Assembly (NCBI RefSeq): GCF_003202405.1
Contig: NZ_QJHL01000003.1
Coordinates: 496,001 to 560,000 of the forward strand
Reading direction: 5' to 3'
Origin: Flavobacterium hydrophilum
Lineage (GTDB): Bacteria > Bacteroidota > Bacteroidia > Flavobacteriales > Flavobacteriaceae
DNA: 64,000 nt
In this document: positions 1 to 9,223 of the stretch, piece after piece
How the letters are laid out: every line of letters begins with the position of its first letter
Numbering within the stretch: the first letter of the stretch is position 1
Translations under genes and position numbers: made by a program
The notes under the pieces: generated by a model
The model's input: only the letters and a program-made list of their open reading frames with translations
Told to the model about the DNA's origin: nothing
The model's database searches: none

Positions 1-265
1 TGTGATAATTAGAAATTTTAAATTGAATTTCATTTCAGTGTTGTGTTTAATTTATTTTGGTGCAAAGAAATAAACGCACTGTAAAGTTCATGTTAGGCAC
101 TTGTTATGTTTTTGTGTCTTGTAGATTATCAAATTGTTACCAGATTAAATTACCGTTAACACGACTTTTCAACCGTTGTTTTTGTATTATATTTACCATC
201 GCAATTCAAAAGCATCGAATATATAATAAAGAAAATTTGATGTAAAATTTCAATTTTTGCTATTT

Positions 266-949
266 ATGAAAAAAACACAAACCAAGATTTTGTTAGTTGA
301 TGATGAGCCGGATATTCTTGAAATTGTAGGCTACAATCTCGCTCAGGAAGGCTATCAGATTGTTACGGCTTCAAATGGAAAAGAGGCAATCACAAAGGCT
401 CAGAAAGAATTACCGGAACTTATCATTATGGATGTAATGATGGCCGAAATGGATGGGATGGAAGCTTGTGAACACATCAGAAAAATTCCGGAATTAAATA
501 ATGTAATCATAACATTTTTAACGGCAAGAAGCGAAGATTATTCTCAAGTAGCTGGTTTTGATGCCGGTGCTGATGACTACATTACCAAGCCAATAAAACC
601 AAAAGTACTGGTAAGTAAAGTAAAGGCTTTGTTAAGAAGGTTAAAAGAACAGGAAGTGGTTACGGATACCTTAAATGTGGGCGGAATAGAAATCAACCGT
701 GAAGAATATAAAATTATCAAAGATAATGTTGAAATTTCACTGCCAAGAAAAGAATTCGAATTATTCTATTTATTAGCTTCAAAACCAGGGAAAGTATTTA
801 AAAGAGACGAAATCTTAGATAAAGTCTGGGGAAATGAAGTGGTAGTGGGCGGAAGAACTATTGATGTTCATATCCGCAAATTGCGCGAAAAAATTGGCGA
901 AGATCTTTTTAAAACCATAAAAGGGGTAGGCTATAAATTCGAAGCTTAA
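266..949 (+). CDS. OmpR/PhoB-family response regulator
   Basis: Two-component DNA-binding response regulator of 227 residues. The N-terminal receiver domain (about 5-120) shows the acidic pair D12/D13, the phospho-acceptor D56 (IIMDVMM), T86 and K108 (ITKPIK). The C-terminal winged helix (about 130-225) has the typical GGRTIDVHIRKLREKIG recognition region. I start at the ATG at 266, not the upstream in-frame TTG at 257, because the family begins MKK..KILLVDDE. A strong terminator follows, and the probable cognate kinase starts 193 bases downstream. Beside an OprP-like porin this looks like a PhoB/PhoR phosphate pair, but that is inferred from context. Bases 1-265 upstream hold no gene I can support. 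Confidence 0.93.
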   Translation: MKKTQTKILLVDDEPDILEIVGYNLAQEGYQIVTASNGKEAITKAQKELPELIIMDVMMAEMDGMEACEHIRKIPELNNVIITFLTARSEDYSQVAGFDAGADDYITKPIKPKVLVSKVKALLRRLKEQEVVTDTLNVGGIEINREEYKIIKDNVEISLPRKEFELFYLLASKPGKVFKRDEILDKVWGNEVVVGGRTIDVHIRKLREKIGEDLFKTIKGVGYKFEA

Positions 950-968
950 ACATTCAATATAAATTTGA

Positions 969-1107
969 ACCATATTAAGTGATATAAGTTCATTTAAATT
1001 TATAGTGATTGTACTTTATTTAATCAAAGTCAATCTTTGTCAAAATTTAAAACTTTGGCAAAGATTGGCTTTTTTAAATGAACTTATATCACTTATATGG
1101 TAAAAAA
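969..1107. repeat. Inverted copies of an interspersed flavobacterial repeat
   Basis: The unit at 1077-1107 (begins AATGAACTTATATCACTT) is matched in inverted orientation at 969-994, with one extra base. The two copies bracket the terminator at 1027-1075. The same 31-base unit occurs identically at 50997-51027, so it is a dispersed element and not part of the two-component genes. Confidence 0.8.
1027..1075 (+). terminator. Rho-independent terminator after the response regulator
   Basis: A 17-bp stem with G-U wobbles (arms 1027-1043 and about 1055-1071, loop around AAATTTAAAAC) is followed by a run of T. It lies between the regulator and its kinase, so the kinase may be expressed partly by read-through or from its own promoter. 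The right arm shares the core AACTTTGGCA with the terminator at 63006. Confidence 0.75.
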
Positions 1108-1142
1108 ACAATACCTTCAATTCTCATTATTTTAAAATTTCA

Positions 1143-2222
1143 ATGAAAATCAATTTTAAAAAAACCTACAAATTCGCTATCAAATCAGCATTGTATATAA
1201 GTCTTTTTACAACAGGCTTTGTATTGCTTCTGATGAATATATTTTATAAAAATCAATTAAAATATCAGCTTGGGTTTGGAATAATTTTTATAATTTCTGT
1301 TTACATCTTTTCTTTTTTAGTACTGCAATATCGTGTTGAACGTTTTATTTACAGAAGAGTTAAGAAAATCTACGATGAGGTTTCTTTATTAGAATCTACT
1401 ACTCTGATCAATCAGCCTATAACTACCGATATGGAAACGCTTTCACGTGAAGTGAAAAAATTCGCTACAGATAAAAAACTCGAAATCGAAATGCTTGAAA
1501 TCAGAGAGCAATACCGAAGAGAATTTTTAGGAAACGTTTCGCATGAACTTAAAACACCATTATTTACAGTTCAGGGATATGTTTCGACTTTGCTGGATGG
1601 TGCAATGGACGATAAAACAATTCGAAAAAAATATTTAAAGCGCGCAGAAAAAGGAGTAGAACGGCTCATATACATTGTTGAAGATTTGGATATGATTACC
1701 AAATTAGAATCAGGAGATTTAGATTTGAACATTACCGAATTTAATATCGTTAACCTGATTCAGAATGTTTTTGATTTGCTGGAAATGAAGGCTGATAAAA
1801 AGAAAATCAAATTAGCATTCGAAAGCAAGAACGTGCAATCCTTAATAGTTAAAGGAGATCAGGACAGAATACAGCAGGTTTTGGAAAATTTAATCGTGAA
1901 CTCTGTTAAATACGGAAAAGAAGGAGGTTTAACTGAAGTTGGCGTTGTTAATCTGACCAAGAAAAAAGTCTTAATCCGTATTAGTGATAATGGAGAAGGA
2001 GTTGAGAAACAAAATATCCCGCGTCTTTTTGAACGCTTTTACAGAGTTGATAAAAGCGGAACACGATCTGAAGGTGGTTCCGGTTTAGGTTTGGCAATTG
2101 TAAAACATATTATCGAAGCCCATAAAGAGAAAGTATATGTAGAAAGTGAGTTCGGAATCGGTTCAGAATTCTCTTTTACCCTTGAAAAAGCGAATAAAAT
2201 AACAAAAGCTGAGGTTAAATAA
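1143..2222 (+). CDS. PhoR-like sensor histidine kinase
   Basis: Membrane histidine kinase of 359 residues. Two N-terminal transmembrane segments (about 11-33 and 42-62) with almost no periplasmic loop are followed by a short linker. The HisKA dimerisation domain has phospho-acceptor H134 in SHELKTPLF. The HATPase_c domain shows the N box (ENLIVNSVKYG), the G1 box (DNGEGV), the F box (LFERFYRV) and the G2 box (GGSGLGLAIVKHI). All catalytic motifs are intact. With so small an extracytoplasmic part, sensing probably occurs in the membrane or through a partner, as for PhoR with PstSCAB/PhoU in other bacteria. Its target is most likely the regulator just upstream. Confidence 0.93.
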   Translation: MKINFKKTYKFAIKSALYISLFTTGFVLLLMNIFYKNQLKYQLGFGIIFIISVYIFSFLVLQYRVERFIYRRVKKIYDEVSLLESTTLINQPITTDMETLSREVKKFATDKKLEIEMLEIREQYRREFLGNVSHELKTPLFTVQGYVSTLLDGAMDDKTIRKKYLKRAEKGVERLIYIVEDLDMITKLESGDLDLNITEFNIVNLIQNVFDLLEMKADKKKIKLAFESKNVQSLIVKGDQDRIQQVLENLIVNSVKYGKEGGLTEVGVVNLTKKKVLIRISDNGEGVEKQNIPRLFERFYRVDKSGTRSEGGSGLGLAIVKHIIEAHKEKVYVESEFGIGSEFSFTLEKANKITKAEVK

Positions 2223-2261
2223 TTGTAATTGTTGTTTTCGTAAAAGTTCTAAAACAAGGGA

Positions 2262-2290
2262 TTTAACAATAAATCAACACTAAGATTTAA
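2262..2290 (+). promoter_or_regulatory. Candidate Pho-box-like direct repeats upstream of the porin
   Basis: Three 7-base units (TTTAACA, ATCAACA, GATTTAA) start at 2262, 2273 and 2284, with an exact 11-base period and 4-base spacers. This is the 7+4 geometry of PhoB sites in proteobacteria. They lie 100-130 bases before the OprP-like porin start. The third unit is weak and no flavobacterial consensus was available to compare. Confidence 0.35.
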
Positions 2291-2389
2291 TCCGTAACAT
2301 TAAATTTTTATTATAATAACATCTGGTTAATGATTTCTTAACACAGGTGGTTACATCTTTGCATCCTGAAATTAAGGGCATTAGAAAAA

Positions 2390-3688
2390 ATGATAAAAAG
2401 AACAATAATGGCAGTTTTAGTACTGCTTAGCTGCGGAGCAAATGCGCAGGAATTGAATAAACAGGATGTAAAAAACGAAGTGATGCGTATTTTAGATTCT
2501 ATCAATAAAGCAAAACTTCCTGATACTAAATCTGGTGGTGGTATCGAAGAACATTGGTACGATAGAATCTCACTAAGAGGTTATGCACAAATACGATATA
2601 ATGGTTTGTTTTCTACAAACGACAAAGTTTCCTGTGACCAATGTGATAAATCCTGGGGAACAACTTCAACCGCTCCGGATGCAAAAGCAAATAACGGACT
2701 TTTTATTCGCCGAGCGCGTTTAGTGTTTTCAGGTCAGGTTCATCCAAATGTTTTTTTCTATTTTCAACCGGATTTTGCAAGTTCGCCAGGCAGTGGACTT
2801 AATAACTTTGTTCAAATCCGTGATTTGTATTTTGACCTCTCTTTTGATAAAAAAAGAGAATATCGTGTACGTATCGGGCAGAGTAAAATTCCGTATGGAT
2901 TCGAAAACATGCAGTCCAGTTCGCAGCGTCTTACTTTAGACCGGGCTGATGGAATAAACAGTGCCATATCAAATGAACGTGACTTAGGAATGTTTTTTTA
3001 TTGGGCGCCTGCAGAAATCAGAAAACGTTTTGAAATGCTGGTAAAAGATGGCTATAAAGGCTCAGGTGATTTTGGAGTTTTTGCTTTGGGAGCATACAAT
3101 GGACAAATAGCCAACAAAATAGATGGAAACAGAGATTTGAATGTCGTTGCAAGAGTTACTTACCCATTTGTTATTGGAAACCAGATTATAGAACCTGGAA
3201 TTCAGGCCTATACAGGAAAATGGGCTTTCACTGGTGAAGTTTCCTCAGGAGTTGTAGTAAATGGTGATCCTCAGTACATAAAAGACGAGAGGATAGGAGC
3301 AACTTTTGTTTTGTATCCAAAACCTTTCGGAATCCAGACAGAATATAATATTGGTACTGGTCCACGTTATAACCCGACAACAAATTCAGTTGATGTTACC
3401 GATTTGAATGGAGGTTATGTTTTATTAAATTATAAATGGGATCTTAAAAAACAGCATATATATCCTTTTGCCAAATTTCAATATTATGACGGAGGTAAAA
3501 AATATGAAAAGGACGCCAGAAGTTATGTCGTAAGAGACTACCAAATTGGTGTGGAATGGCAGCCAATTAAAGCATTTGAGTTAGTAGCAGAATATGTAAT
3601 TGCTGACAGGACTTTTGAAGACAGTGCACTGCCTGTTAATAGACAACAAGGTAATTTATTACGATTACAGGCACAGTTTAATTTCTAA
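2390..3688 (+). CDS. OprO/OprP-type phosphate-selective porin
   Basis: Outer-membrane porin of 432 residues. A signal peptide (cleavage after ...SCGANA, residue 19) is followed by a short polar stretch (20-50). A beta-barrel begins at RISLRGYAQIRYNGL and ends LLRLQAQFNF with a C-terminal Phe. Alternating strands, RRARLVFSGQVHPNVFFYFQPDF and RIGQSKIPYG are typical of the phosphate-selective porin O/P family. Length fits. It follows the two-component pair by 167 bases, which makes phosphate (or polyphosphate) uptake under that pair's control the simplest reading. Substrate is inferred from family and context only. Confidence 0.85.
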   Translation: MIKRTIMAVLVLLSCGANAQELNKQDVKNEVMRILDSINKAKLPDTKSGGGIEEHWYDRISLRGYAQIRYNGLFSTNDKVSCDQCDKSWGTTSTAPDAKANNGLFIRRARLVFSGQVHPNVFFYFQPDFASSPGSGLNNFVQIRDLYFDLSFDKKREYRVRIGQSKIPYGFENMQSSSQRLTLDRADGINSAISNERDLGMFFYWAPAEIRKRFEMLVKDGYKGSGDFGVFALGAYNGQIANKIDGNRDLNVVARVTYPFVIGNQIIEPGIQAYTGKWAFTGEVSSGVVVNGDPQYIKDERIGATFVLYPKPFGIQTEYNIGTGPRYNPTTNSVDVTDLNGGYVLLNYKWDLKKQHIYPFAKFQYYDGGKKYEKDARSYVVRDYQIGVEWQPIKAFELVAEYVIADRTFEDSALPVNRQQGNLLRLQAQFNF

Positions 3689-3690
3689 TT

Positions 3691-4761
3691 TTACTTCTCA
3701 AAAACGGTAAATAGCGAATCCCAGTCAATTTTATTTTCAAATTGGGACAAACCTTTAAACGATTTTACTTTTGAAAGATCTTCAATAGTAAAGTCGTTTT
3801 GCGTTGCATAAGGGACTAATTGCTCTTCCTGTAGTTTTATGGCCAGATATTCCTGCTCATATTGACCAGGCGTTGGGATAAAAAAGGCTTTTTTACCCAA
3901 TTTTGCCAAATCCATAACGGTAGTGTAACCTGATCGGCATAAAACCAAATCACTTTCGTTAAAAGTCTGTTCAAGCTGTTTGGTATTCATAAAATTGTAA
4001 TACGTTACATTTTTGATCTGCTGTTTTGTTTGTGTTTTTTCGACAACACCTTTTACAAAAACAATTTCACCTCTGTATCGTGTAATTTCTTTCTGCAGTT
4101 TCTCTTCCAGCAAAGTACGCTGAGGTTCCGGACCAGATAAAATAATCATTAAATCATATTGTTTTGGAGTATCTTTTTTGCGCATTCTGCTCAAAGGACC
4201 AATATATTTGAGATTTAATTCGTTGTTTTTAAGATGCCCTAAGTTACCTGTTAAATTTGGATCTCCATCTGTATCAGGAATCCAGCATTCATTGTATTTT
4301 CTGATAAAATACTGATGGCATTTACTGGTAAACTTTGTTGTGTTTCCTGTCATAACATTCAGTTGATGCGTGATAAATACAGAAGGTACCTTTTTGCTGA
4401 AAACTCCAAGTCTGTTATCTGAAATAATACCGTCAATATCATATTTTTTAATCCATGAATTCACTATTTTTTTTTCATCTAAAATAGCGGTAATCATTTT
4501 AGGAAGGCTTTTAATCAGTTTCCATTTAAAGTTTTTGCCGTTTTTAGCATATTCAATATGGTATGAAGGTAATTCTAAAGTTTGAATGTATGGGAATTCT
4601 TTTTGCAATAGAGCCAATGCAATTCCATCTGAAGCAATTATAGGGATGTAATTATTGTCCTGTAAAGCTTTAATTATTGGGATACATCGCGTTGCGTGAC
4701 CTAATCCCCAGTTTAAAGGAGTTATTAAAATAGTTTTATTGGCAGTATATTCGATGCTCAT
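3691..4761 (-). CDS. GT-B-fold glycosyltransferase (MurG/family 28-like)
   Basis: Protein of 356 residues, convergent with the porin and ending two bases from it. The N-terminal half opens ILITPLNWGLGHATRC (GLGH at 19-22), the nucleotide-sugar transferase glycine loop of GT-B enzymes. The C-terminal half holds the donor-binding motif CRSGYTTVMDLAKLG followed by PTPGQYEQEYLA, as in MurG and related family 28 enzymes. No signal peptide or membrane segment is evident, so it should act on the cytoplasmic face of the membrane. It is not MurG itself: key sequence differs and it lies outside a division cluster. Donor and acceptor are unknown. Confidence 0.75.
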   Translation of the reverse strand: MSIEYTANKTILITPLNWGLGHATRCIPIIKALQDNNYIPIIASDGIALALLQKEFPYIQTLELPSYHIEYAKNGKNFKWKLIKSLPKMITAILDEKKIVNSWIKKYDIDGIISDNRLGVFSKKVPSVFITHQLNVMTGNTTKFTSKCHQYFIRKYNECWIPDTDGDPNLTGNLGHLKNNELNLKYIGPLSRMRKKDTPKQYDLMIILSGPEPQRTLLEEKLQKEITRYRGEIVFVKGVVEKTQTKQQIKNVTYYNFMNTKQLEQTFNESDLVLCRSGYTTVMDLAKLGKKAFFIPTPGQYEQEYLAIKLQEEQLVPYATQNDFTIEDLSKVKSFKGLSQFENKIDWDSLFTVFEK

Positions 4762-5006
4762 GTGTAGCGATTTTTGAAACGAAGATAAAAAAATCCTCTT
4801 TTTTTGTTATTTCGAATACATTACTAAATTATTAACTCTGGAATTCAAGTTCAAAAAAACATCAATTTCAATGTCAAGTCCAAAACTCAATGAAAAATTA
4901 ATTCAATCCAATGGCTTAAATAAAGAGTGTCAGGCTGAGCGGAGTCAAAGTCTTTATGCCGTTAAAAGTCTCTGCCTTAATCATGGTGACTCCCTTTAAA
5001 TAGATA
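4762..5006. other. Gene-free stretch with half of a REP-like repeat
   Basis: No open frame here looks like a gene. Bases 4928-4950 read TGTCAGGCTGAGCGGAGTC and onwards, a degenerate single arm of the REP-like element present as a full inverted repeat at 33957-34024. The rest is AT-rich and holds the promoter region of the glycosyltransferase on the minus strand. Confidence 0.6.
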
Positions 5007-5046
5007 AACTAAAAAAGCCCGGACTTCTAAATAGAAATCTGGGCTT
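5007..5046 (-). terminator. Terminator of the basic-adaptor protein gene
   Basis: Arms AAGCCCGGA (5015-5023) and TCTGGGCTT (5038-5046) form a GC-rich stem with an extra TTCT/AGAA step. On the minus strand the stem is followed by TTTTTTAGTTT. It lies 22 bases past the stop codon of the minus-strand gene. Confidence 0.85.
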
Positions 5047-5067
5047 CTTTGCTCAGACAGGAAGTTT

Positions 5068-5571
5068 TTAATCCTGAATATAGGTTTTGTTTCCGTTTTT
5101 ATTGATATAGTATCTTCCGCCTTTTGGTCCGGTATACACTTTTTTACCATTATATTCACCCGTTACTTTGTCAGCAACTTTTGGTGCTTTTTCATTTGTC
5201 TCTTTTAAAGTTTTGGTGCCTGTTTTTTTAGCTTTGTCAGCTTCTTTTTTTGCCTTTGCGGCATCGCTTTTTGCATTACTGGCTTCTTTTTTAGCTTTTG
5301 AAGCTTCTTTGTCTGCTACAGTTTTAGTATTTGCTGCCTCTTTTTTTGCTGCAGTTTTAGCATTTGCCGATTCTTTTTTTGCTTTTGTAGACGCTTCTTT
5401 AGCTTTACCGGAAGTTGCTTTAGCTTTGTCGGCTTCTGCTTTGGCTTTATCTGCAGCTTTTTTCTTTTGAGCTGCCGTTTCAGTTTTGGCTTTCGTTGTT
5501 TTTGTTGTTTCCTGTGCGTAAAAATTACCAGATAAAACAATCATACAACAAAGCAATAATAATTTTTTCAT
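5068..5571 (-). CDS. Secreted Lys/Ala-rich protein with C-terminal PBCV-type basic adaptor domain
   Basis: 167 residues in three parts. A signal peptide (1-19, ending NFYA) is followed by a low-complexity helical stretch of about 110 residues made of AKKEA, ADKAK and AKSDAAK units, almost certainly a charged coiled coil or single helix. The C-terminal 33 residues contain KKVYTGPKGGRYYINKNG and match the small basic adaptor domain first noted in Paramecium bursaria chlorella virus proteins and since seen in many bacteria. In viruses the domain is thought to tether partner domains to structures. Here the layout suggests a periplasmic or surface-exposed linker with a basic tip. Function unknown. 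The Lys/Ala repeats generate long spurious frames on both strands. Confidence 0.75.
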   Translation of the reverse strand: MKKLLLLCCMIVLSGNFYAQETTKTTKAKTETAAQKKKAADKAKAEADKAKATSGKAKEASTKAKKESANAKTAAKKEAANTKTVADKEASKAKKEASNAKSDAAKAKKEADKAKKTGTKTLKETNEKAPKVADKVTGEYNGKKVYTGPKGGRYYINKNGNKTYIQD

Positions 5572-5632
5572 AGTTTCAAAGGTTAAAATTCAATTAAAAA
5601 TAATCAATTTATCATTACAATTCTATAATCTG

Positions 5633-8600
5633 TTAAAAATAAGCTCTTAACTGAATATTTCCAGTATGAACAGTAACTCCGGTTTCACTCTTACGTCCCT
5701 GATAATTTAAGTTTACATCTAAAAATTGAGTGATGTTTTTCTGTAAAAGCAGTTTCCAGACTAAATTTTCACCTGCCTGAAGTCCTTCAAGCATCTGAAA
5801 TCCTACAGAAGAAAATTCATTTCCAACAAATTTGTTTTCATAAAAAGAGAACTCTCCATTTATAGTCACTTTTTTATCTCCGGAATATGAAAATGAAGTT
5901 CCCAGTCGGTTTTGGGTTAGGGTTTCAAAATTTCCAATCTGGTTTTCTTTCTTTTGTAATTCATAAAAGATATCCAGACTTGTATTTTTAGAAAACAAAT
6001 AACTGATTTTCGGAGCAATTTGAAAACCCGTTAATTTGTAATTTTTCTCAGTAAAATCTTCTGATGTTAATGAGGTCTGAATCGTTTTGCTAAATAAATT
6101 CAGTAACCAGCTTTTTTGGTACAAATGGGTGTATTGCAATTGATGGGAATTGTTTTTTACAGATTGCGATCCAATTGAAAGCAGATTTTTTCCGTCATTA
6201 ATAAGAAAAGAATAAGTTGCCGAATGTTTTTGTTTCCCACGATTATAAAACAAACTGTTTCTAAAACTCGAATTTAATCCCAGGATATTTTCTCCAGAAG
6301 TGCTAAAAGGATTCAATTCAAAATTATTACCATCACTTTTTGCTTTCTTGTCCAGAATAAAGGATGTCTGATTGTAGAAATAGGAAACTATTTTTTTGAA
6401 ACCTTTTTCATTCTGCCATTGCAAAGGGTTTATCGTAAGTGATTGCGAAAATTTATTCTGATTGGTTTTGATGTAAACCTGATTTGGTAAAAAGATCCGG
6501 ATGAATTTTGCCTGATCCGGAAAAGGGGCTACTTCAAATTCTTCCAATTCCTGAACATTATTGCCGTTATAATCATTCCATGCATATACACCCTGACCTG
6601 CCGGAACTTCCAGATACGTATATTCCTGCTGTGCTATAGTTCCTGAACTTGTTTCGTAAACAGTTCCAATTTGAAGAAACTGATTAAAAAAACGATCGTT
6701 GTATAAAACTCTTGCATTTAAGGAAGGTTCATTTTTTCGGTCAGCAGCTGTAAAATCTAAATTTCTATAACTGGCGTAAACGGCTAAATCTGTTTTTTTG
6801 TTCTGAATCAGTTTAGACTTCAAAAAATAGGTTTGCGAATTGCTTACATGCTGCAATAATCCATTTTGTAAGCTGTCATTTTTTCTGCGCAAATAGCCCA
6901 GTTCAACAAAAACCTTAGTGCTGTCACCTCGTCCCACAAAAACGCCATATTCTGAAAATCGCTGGCTAATTGCCGAAAATTGATTGGTCGCTTTGTCTTT
7001 TTCCTGGTTGTCTTCTATCTGAAAATTGCCTCCAATCCAGTTTTTTCCAAAATGATACTTGGTTTTAGCAAAGTTTCTAATGAATTTTGAAGTCGAAGCT
7101 GTTGCATCAGAATTTAAAAAACTACCCTGATTTTCGATAGTCCAGTTTTTTAATTTGAAAAAAGCTGTAGAAGTATGTCGGTTTCCCGTATAACTTTCGG
7201 TAAAATCTAGTTTTTCAAACTGATAGTTGAATAAACCAATATTAGAAGTTTTTTTCTTAGAAAATAAATCAAAATTTAAACCTGTTACCAACAAACTCTG
7301 ATTGCCTAAAAGAGTCGTGTTTAAATTCCAGTCACGGTTAAATTCGATAGTATACAAACGTTCGACCGATTTGAAATTTTCATCTACAAACTGGTAATTA
7401 GCGAAAGCATCCAATGTCCATTCTTTGGTAAAAAGACGTTTTTTGGTGTTTAATTTTAAGGCAATTCCGTTATTGTTGCCATCGTCAATATCCGAAAATA
7501 AATTCTGGTCGTTGTTACTTATTCCGATTTCGAAATCAACCAGCGTTTTTTCATCAGGATTGTATTTTCCTAAAAAAGTAGCTGCCTGAAGTTTCATCGG
7601 AGCTACTAATTGTACAACTGGTTCGTAATTTCCCTGAAGAATTCCGTTTACGGGGGCAATATATTCATAAATCCGCTCAACAGAATTAGTATTTTGTATC
7701 ACGTAATTTCCGGAATTGGCTCCCATAAGACTAAACTTTACATTGTACAGAACATCATCTGGATTATTTGAGTATTGGTAAATTTCAACAGCATTGTCAA
7801 CTATTTTTTTATACAAAATTTTCTTGTCGGAATAAGTATCTTCATAGTCTGAGGGTGCTTTCATCAAATTTCGATCATCTCCTGCCTCACCTAAAATTTG
7901 AACCTGTTCCGGAGAAAGATTTTGTTGTAAAGGCTGATTTTTTAAATCATTTTCAGAATATAAATAACCGGCAAAACTCCATTTTTTACTTTCGTGAGAA
8001 GCTCCGGCATAGGTAACCATTCGGTTATAATTTCTGTCTGAATACTGGTATTCAATATTGATTCGCATCTCAGAAGTAATCGTAAAAAGCGATGTAAAGA
8101 CAATTTCTCCTGCGTTATAATCAATTACATAATCATTATTTTCACCTCTTTTCAGCAAAACACCATTTACATACACTCGTTCCGATCCTGAAATGACCAA
8201 AACATACAATTCGCCATTTTGCCCTTTCAATTTATACGGTCCCTGATTTCCTTCCTGACCTGTAAAAGTACTTTTTGCATATTGTCCTTTTGCGAAAGCT
8301 ACGGATGCAAAAACATTGGTTTTGTTGTCTTCATCGCCAAAATCAAAACTGGCGGATATTCCCTGAACTTTTTTGTTGAAACTTAAAAATTGCGTTTTTC
8401 TGTTTTCTAAAAACACATCTCCGGCCCGAATATTCCAGTCATCGCTGAATAATTCCATAAAGATATTATCGAACTGATCCAGTTTTTGCGAATAACCACC
8501 TTCCTGCAAAGGAATATTATTGTCCTGAAGCGATGCCCGAAGACTTACCTTATCCGATATTTTACCTGTAATCTGAAGGTCTAAATTGGAATTTAGAACC

Positions 8601-9064
8601 GTATTTTGATTATTTCCGATTGTGACACCACGAGTGATGCTACCAGAGGTATTCAGTCCATCAAACGGAGTTGCTTTTTTAGCATTGGCGTTGTCTATCT
8701 TGTATAATTTTTCAGAACCCACATCATTGCTCACCACCTGGCTGGAGCCGTAAAGGCTATATTCTTTGGTTAAAAAATCAGGATATTTTAAGTAATTGAC
8801 AATTAAGGTATCTGATTCTGAATTGAATTTTTCGTTTAGAAGAAGATGTCCTTTTTGAAAGTTAATTTTATAAAAAGTAGAATCAATAGGTTCATTTTTA
8901 GAATTTAAAAGCTGAAAAAAGCCGGAATTGATACTGACATTTTCCAGATGAATGGTGTCTCGTGTGGCAATTACTTTTTTAGTTTTATAGAGCAAATCTG
9001 TTTCCTGAGCCTGAAGCCCGGAATAACAAATAAGAGCCATTAAAAACAGTAATTTTTTCAGCAT
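5633..9064 (-). CDS. Very large secreted protein, probable outer-membrane beta-barrel, function unknown
   Basis: Protein of 1143 residues. I start at the ATG at 9064, which gives a clean signal peptide (MLKKLLFLMALICYSGLQA, then QE). The frame remains open for 35 codons upstream but without signal character. About residues 20-130 are an N-terminal globular part. From GSITRGVTIGNNQN onward come alternating amphipathic strands with many aromatic residues, ending NIQLRAYF with a terminal Phe, which is the signature of an outer-membrane barrel. A central block (GQGVYAWNDYNGNNVQELEEF) looks like a small Ca-binding-like loop. I do not recognise a named family. It follows aspartate kinase on the same strand with a 159-base gap. 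Conserved length and barrel ending argue for a structural or transport role. Confidence 0.7.
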   Translation of the reverse strand: MLKKLLFLMALICYSGLQAQETDLLYKTKKVIATRDTIHLENVSINSGFFQLLNSKNEPIDSTFYKINFQKGHLLLNEKFNSESDTLIVNYLKYPDFLTKEYSLYGSSQVVSNDVGSEKLYKIDNANAKKATPFDGLNTSGSITRGVTIGNNQNTVLNSNLDLQITGKISDKVSLRASLQDNNIPLQEGGYSQKLDQFDNIFMELFSDDWNIRAGDVFLENRKTQFLSFNKKVQGISASFDFGDEDNKTNVFASVAFAKGQYAKSTFTGQEGNQGPYKLKGQNGELYVLVISGSERVYVNGVLLKRGENNDYVIDYNAGEIVFTSLFTITSEMRINIEYQYSDRNYNRMVTYAGASHESKKWSFAGYLYSENDLKNQPLQQNLSPEQVQILGEAGDDRNLMKAPSDYEDTYSDKKILYKKIVDNAVEIYQYSNNPDDVLYNVKFSLMGANSGNYVIQNTNSVERIYEYIAPVNGILQGNYEPVVQLVAPMKLQAATFLGKYNPDEKTLVDFEIGISNNDQNLFSDIDDGNNNGIALKLNTKKRLFTKEWTLDAFANYQFVDENFKSVERLYTIEFNRDWNLNTTLLGNQSLLVTGLNFDLFSKKKTSNIGLFNYQFEKLDFTESYTGNRHTSTAFFKLKNWTIENQGSFLNSDATASTSKFIRNFAKTKYHFGKNWIGGNFQIEDNQEKDKATNQFSAISQRFSEYGVFVGRGDSTKVFVELGYLRRKNDSLQNGLLQHVSNSQTYFLKSKLIQNKKTDLAVYASYRNLDFTAADRKNEPSLNARVLYNDRFFNQFLQIGTVYETSSGTIAQQEYTYLEVPAGQGVYAWNDYNGNNVQELEEFEVAPFPDQAKFIRIFLPNQVYIKTNQNKFSQSLTINPLQWQNEKGFKKIVSYFYNQTSFILDKKAKSDGNNFELNPFSTSGENILGLNSSFRNSLFYNRGKQKHSATYSFLINDGKNLLSIGSQSVKNNSHQLQYTHLYQKSWLLNLFSKTIQTSLTSEDFTEKNYKLTGFQIAPKISYLFSKNTSLDIFYELQKKENQIGNFETLTQNRLGTSFSYSGDKKVTINGEFSFYENKFVGNEFSSVGFQMLEGLQAGENLVWKLLLQKNITQFLDVNLNYQGRKSETGVTVHTGNIQLRAYF

Positions 9065-9223
9065 AAATACTTTAACTCTAAAAAGCCAAAAGTAGTATTT
9101 ATAATTGGGAAATGTTGTGAAGGATGTTTTAGTTTTTGTAACCAATAAAAACAAAAAAGGCTTCACCATGAGTGAAACCTTTCTCTATAATCTGAATTGA
9201 ATAATTACCTTTTTTACAAACTA

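Noticed and set aside
57..245. 62-codon open frame upstream of the response regulator
   Set aside because: Low complexity, no family pattern, AT-rich region expected to be leader DNA; codon use unlike the real genes.
5168..5540. Long open frames opposite and within the Lys/Ala-rich adaptor gene
   Set aside because: By-products of the repetitive AAA/GCT codons; they have no independent start context or family resemblance.
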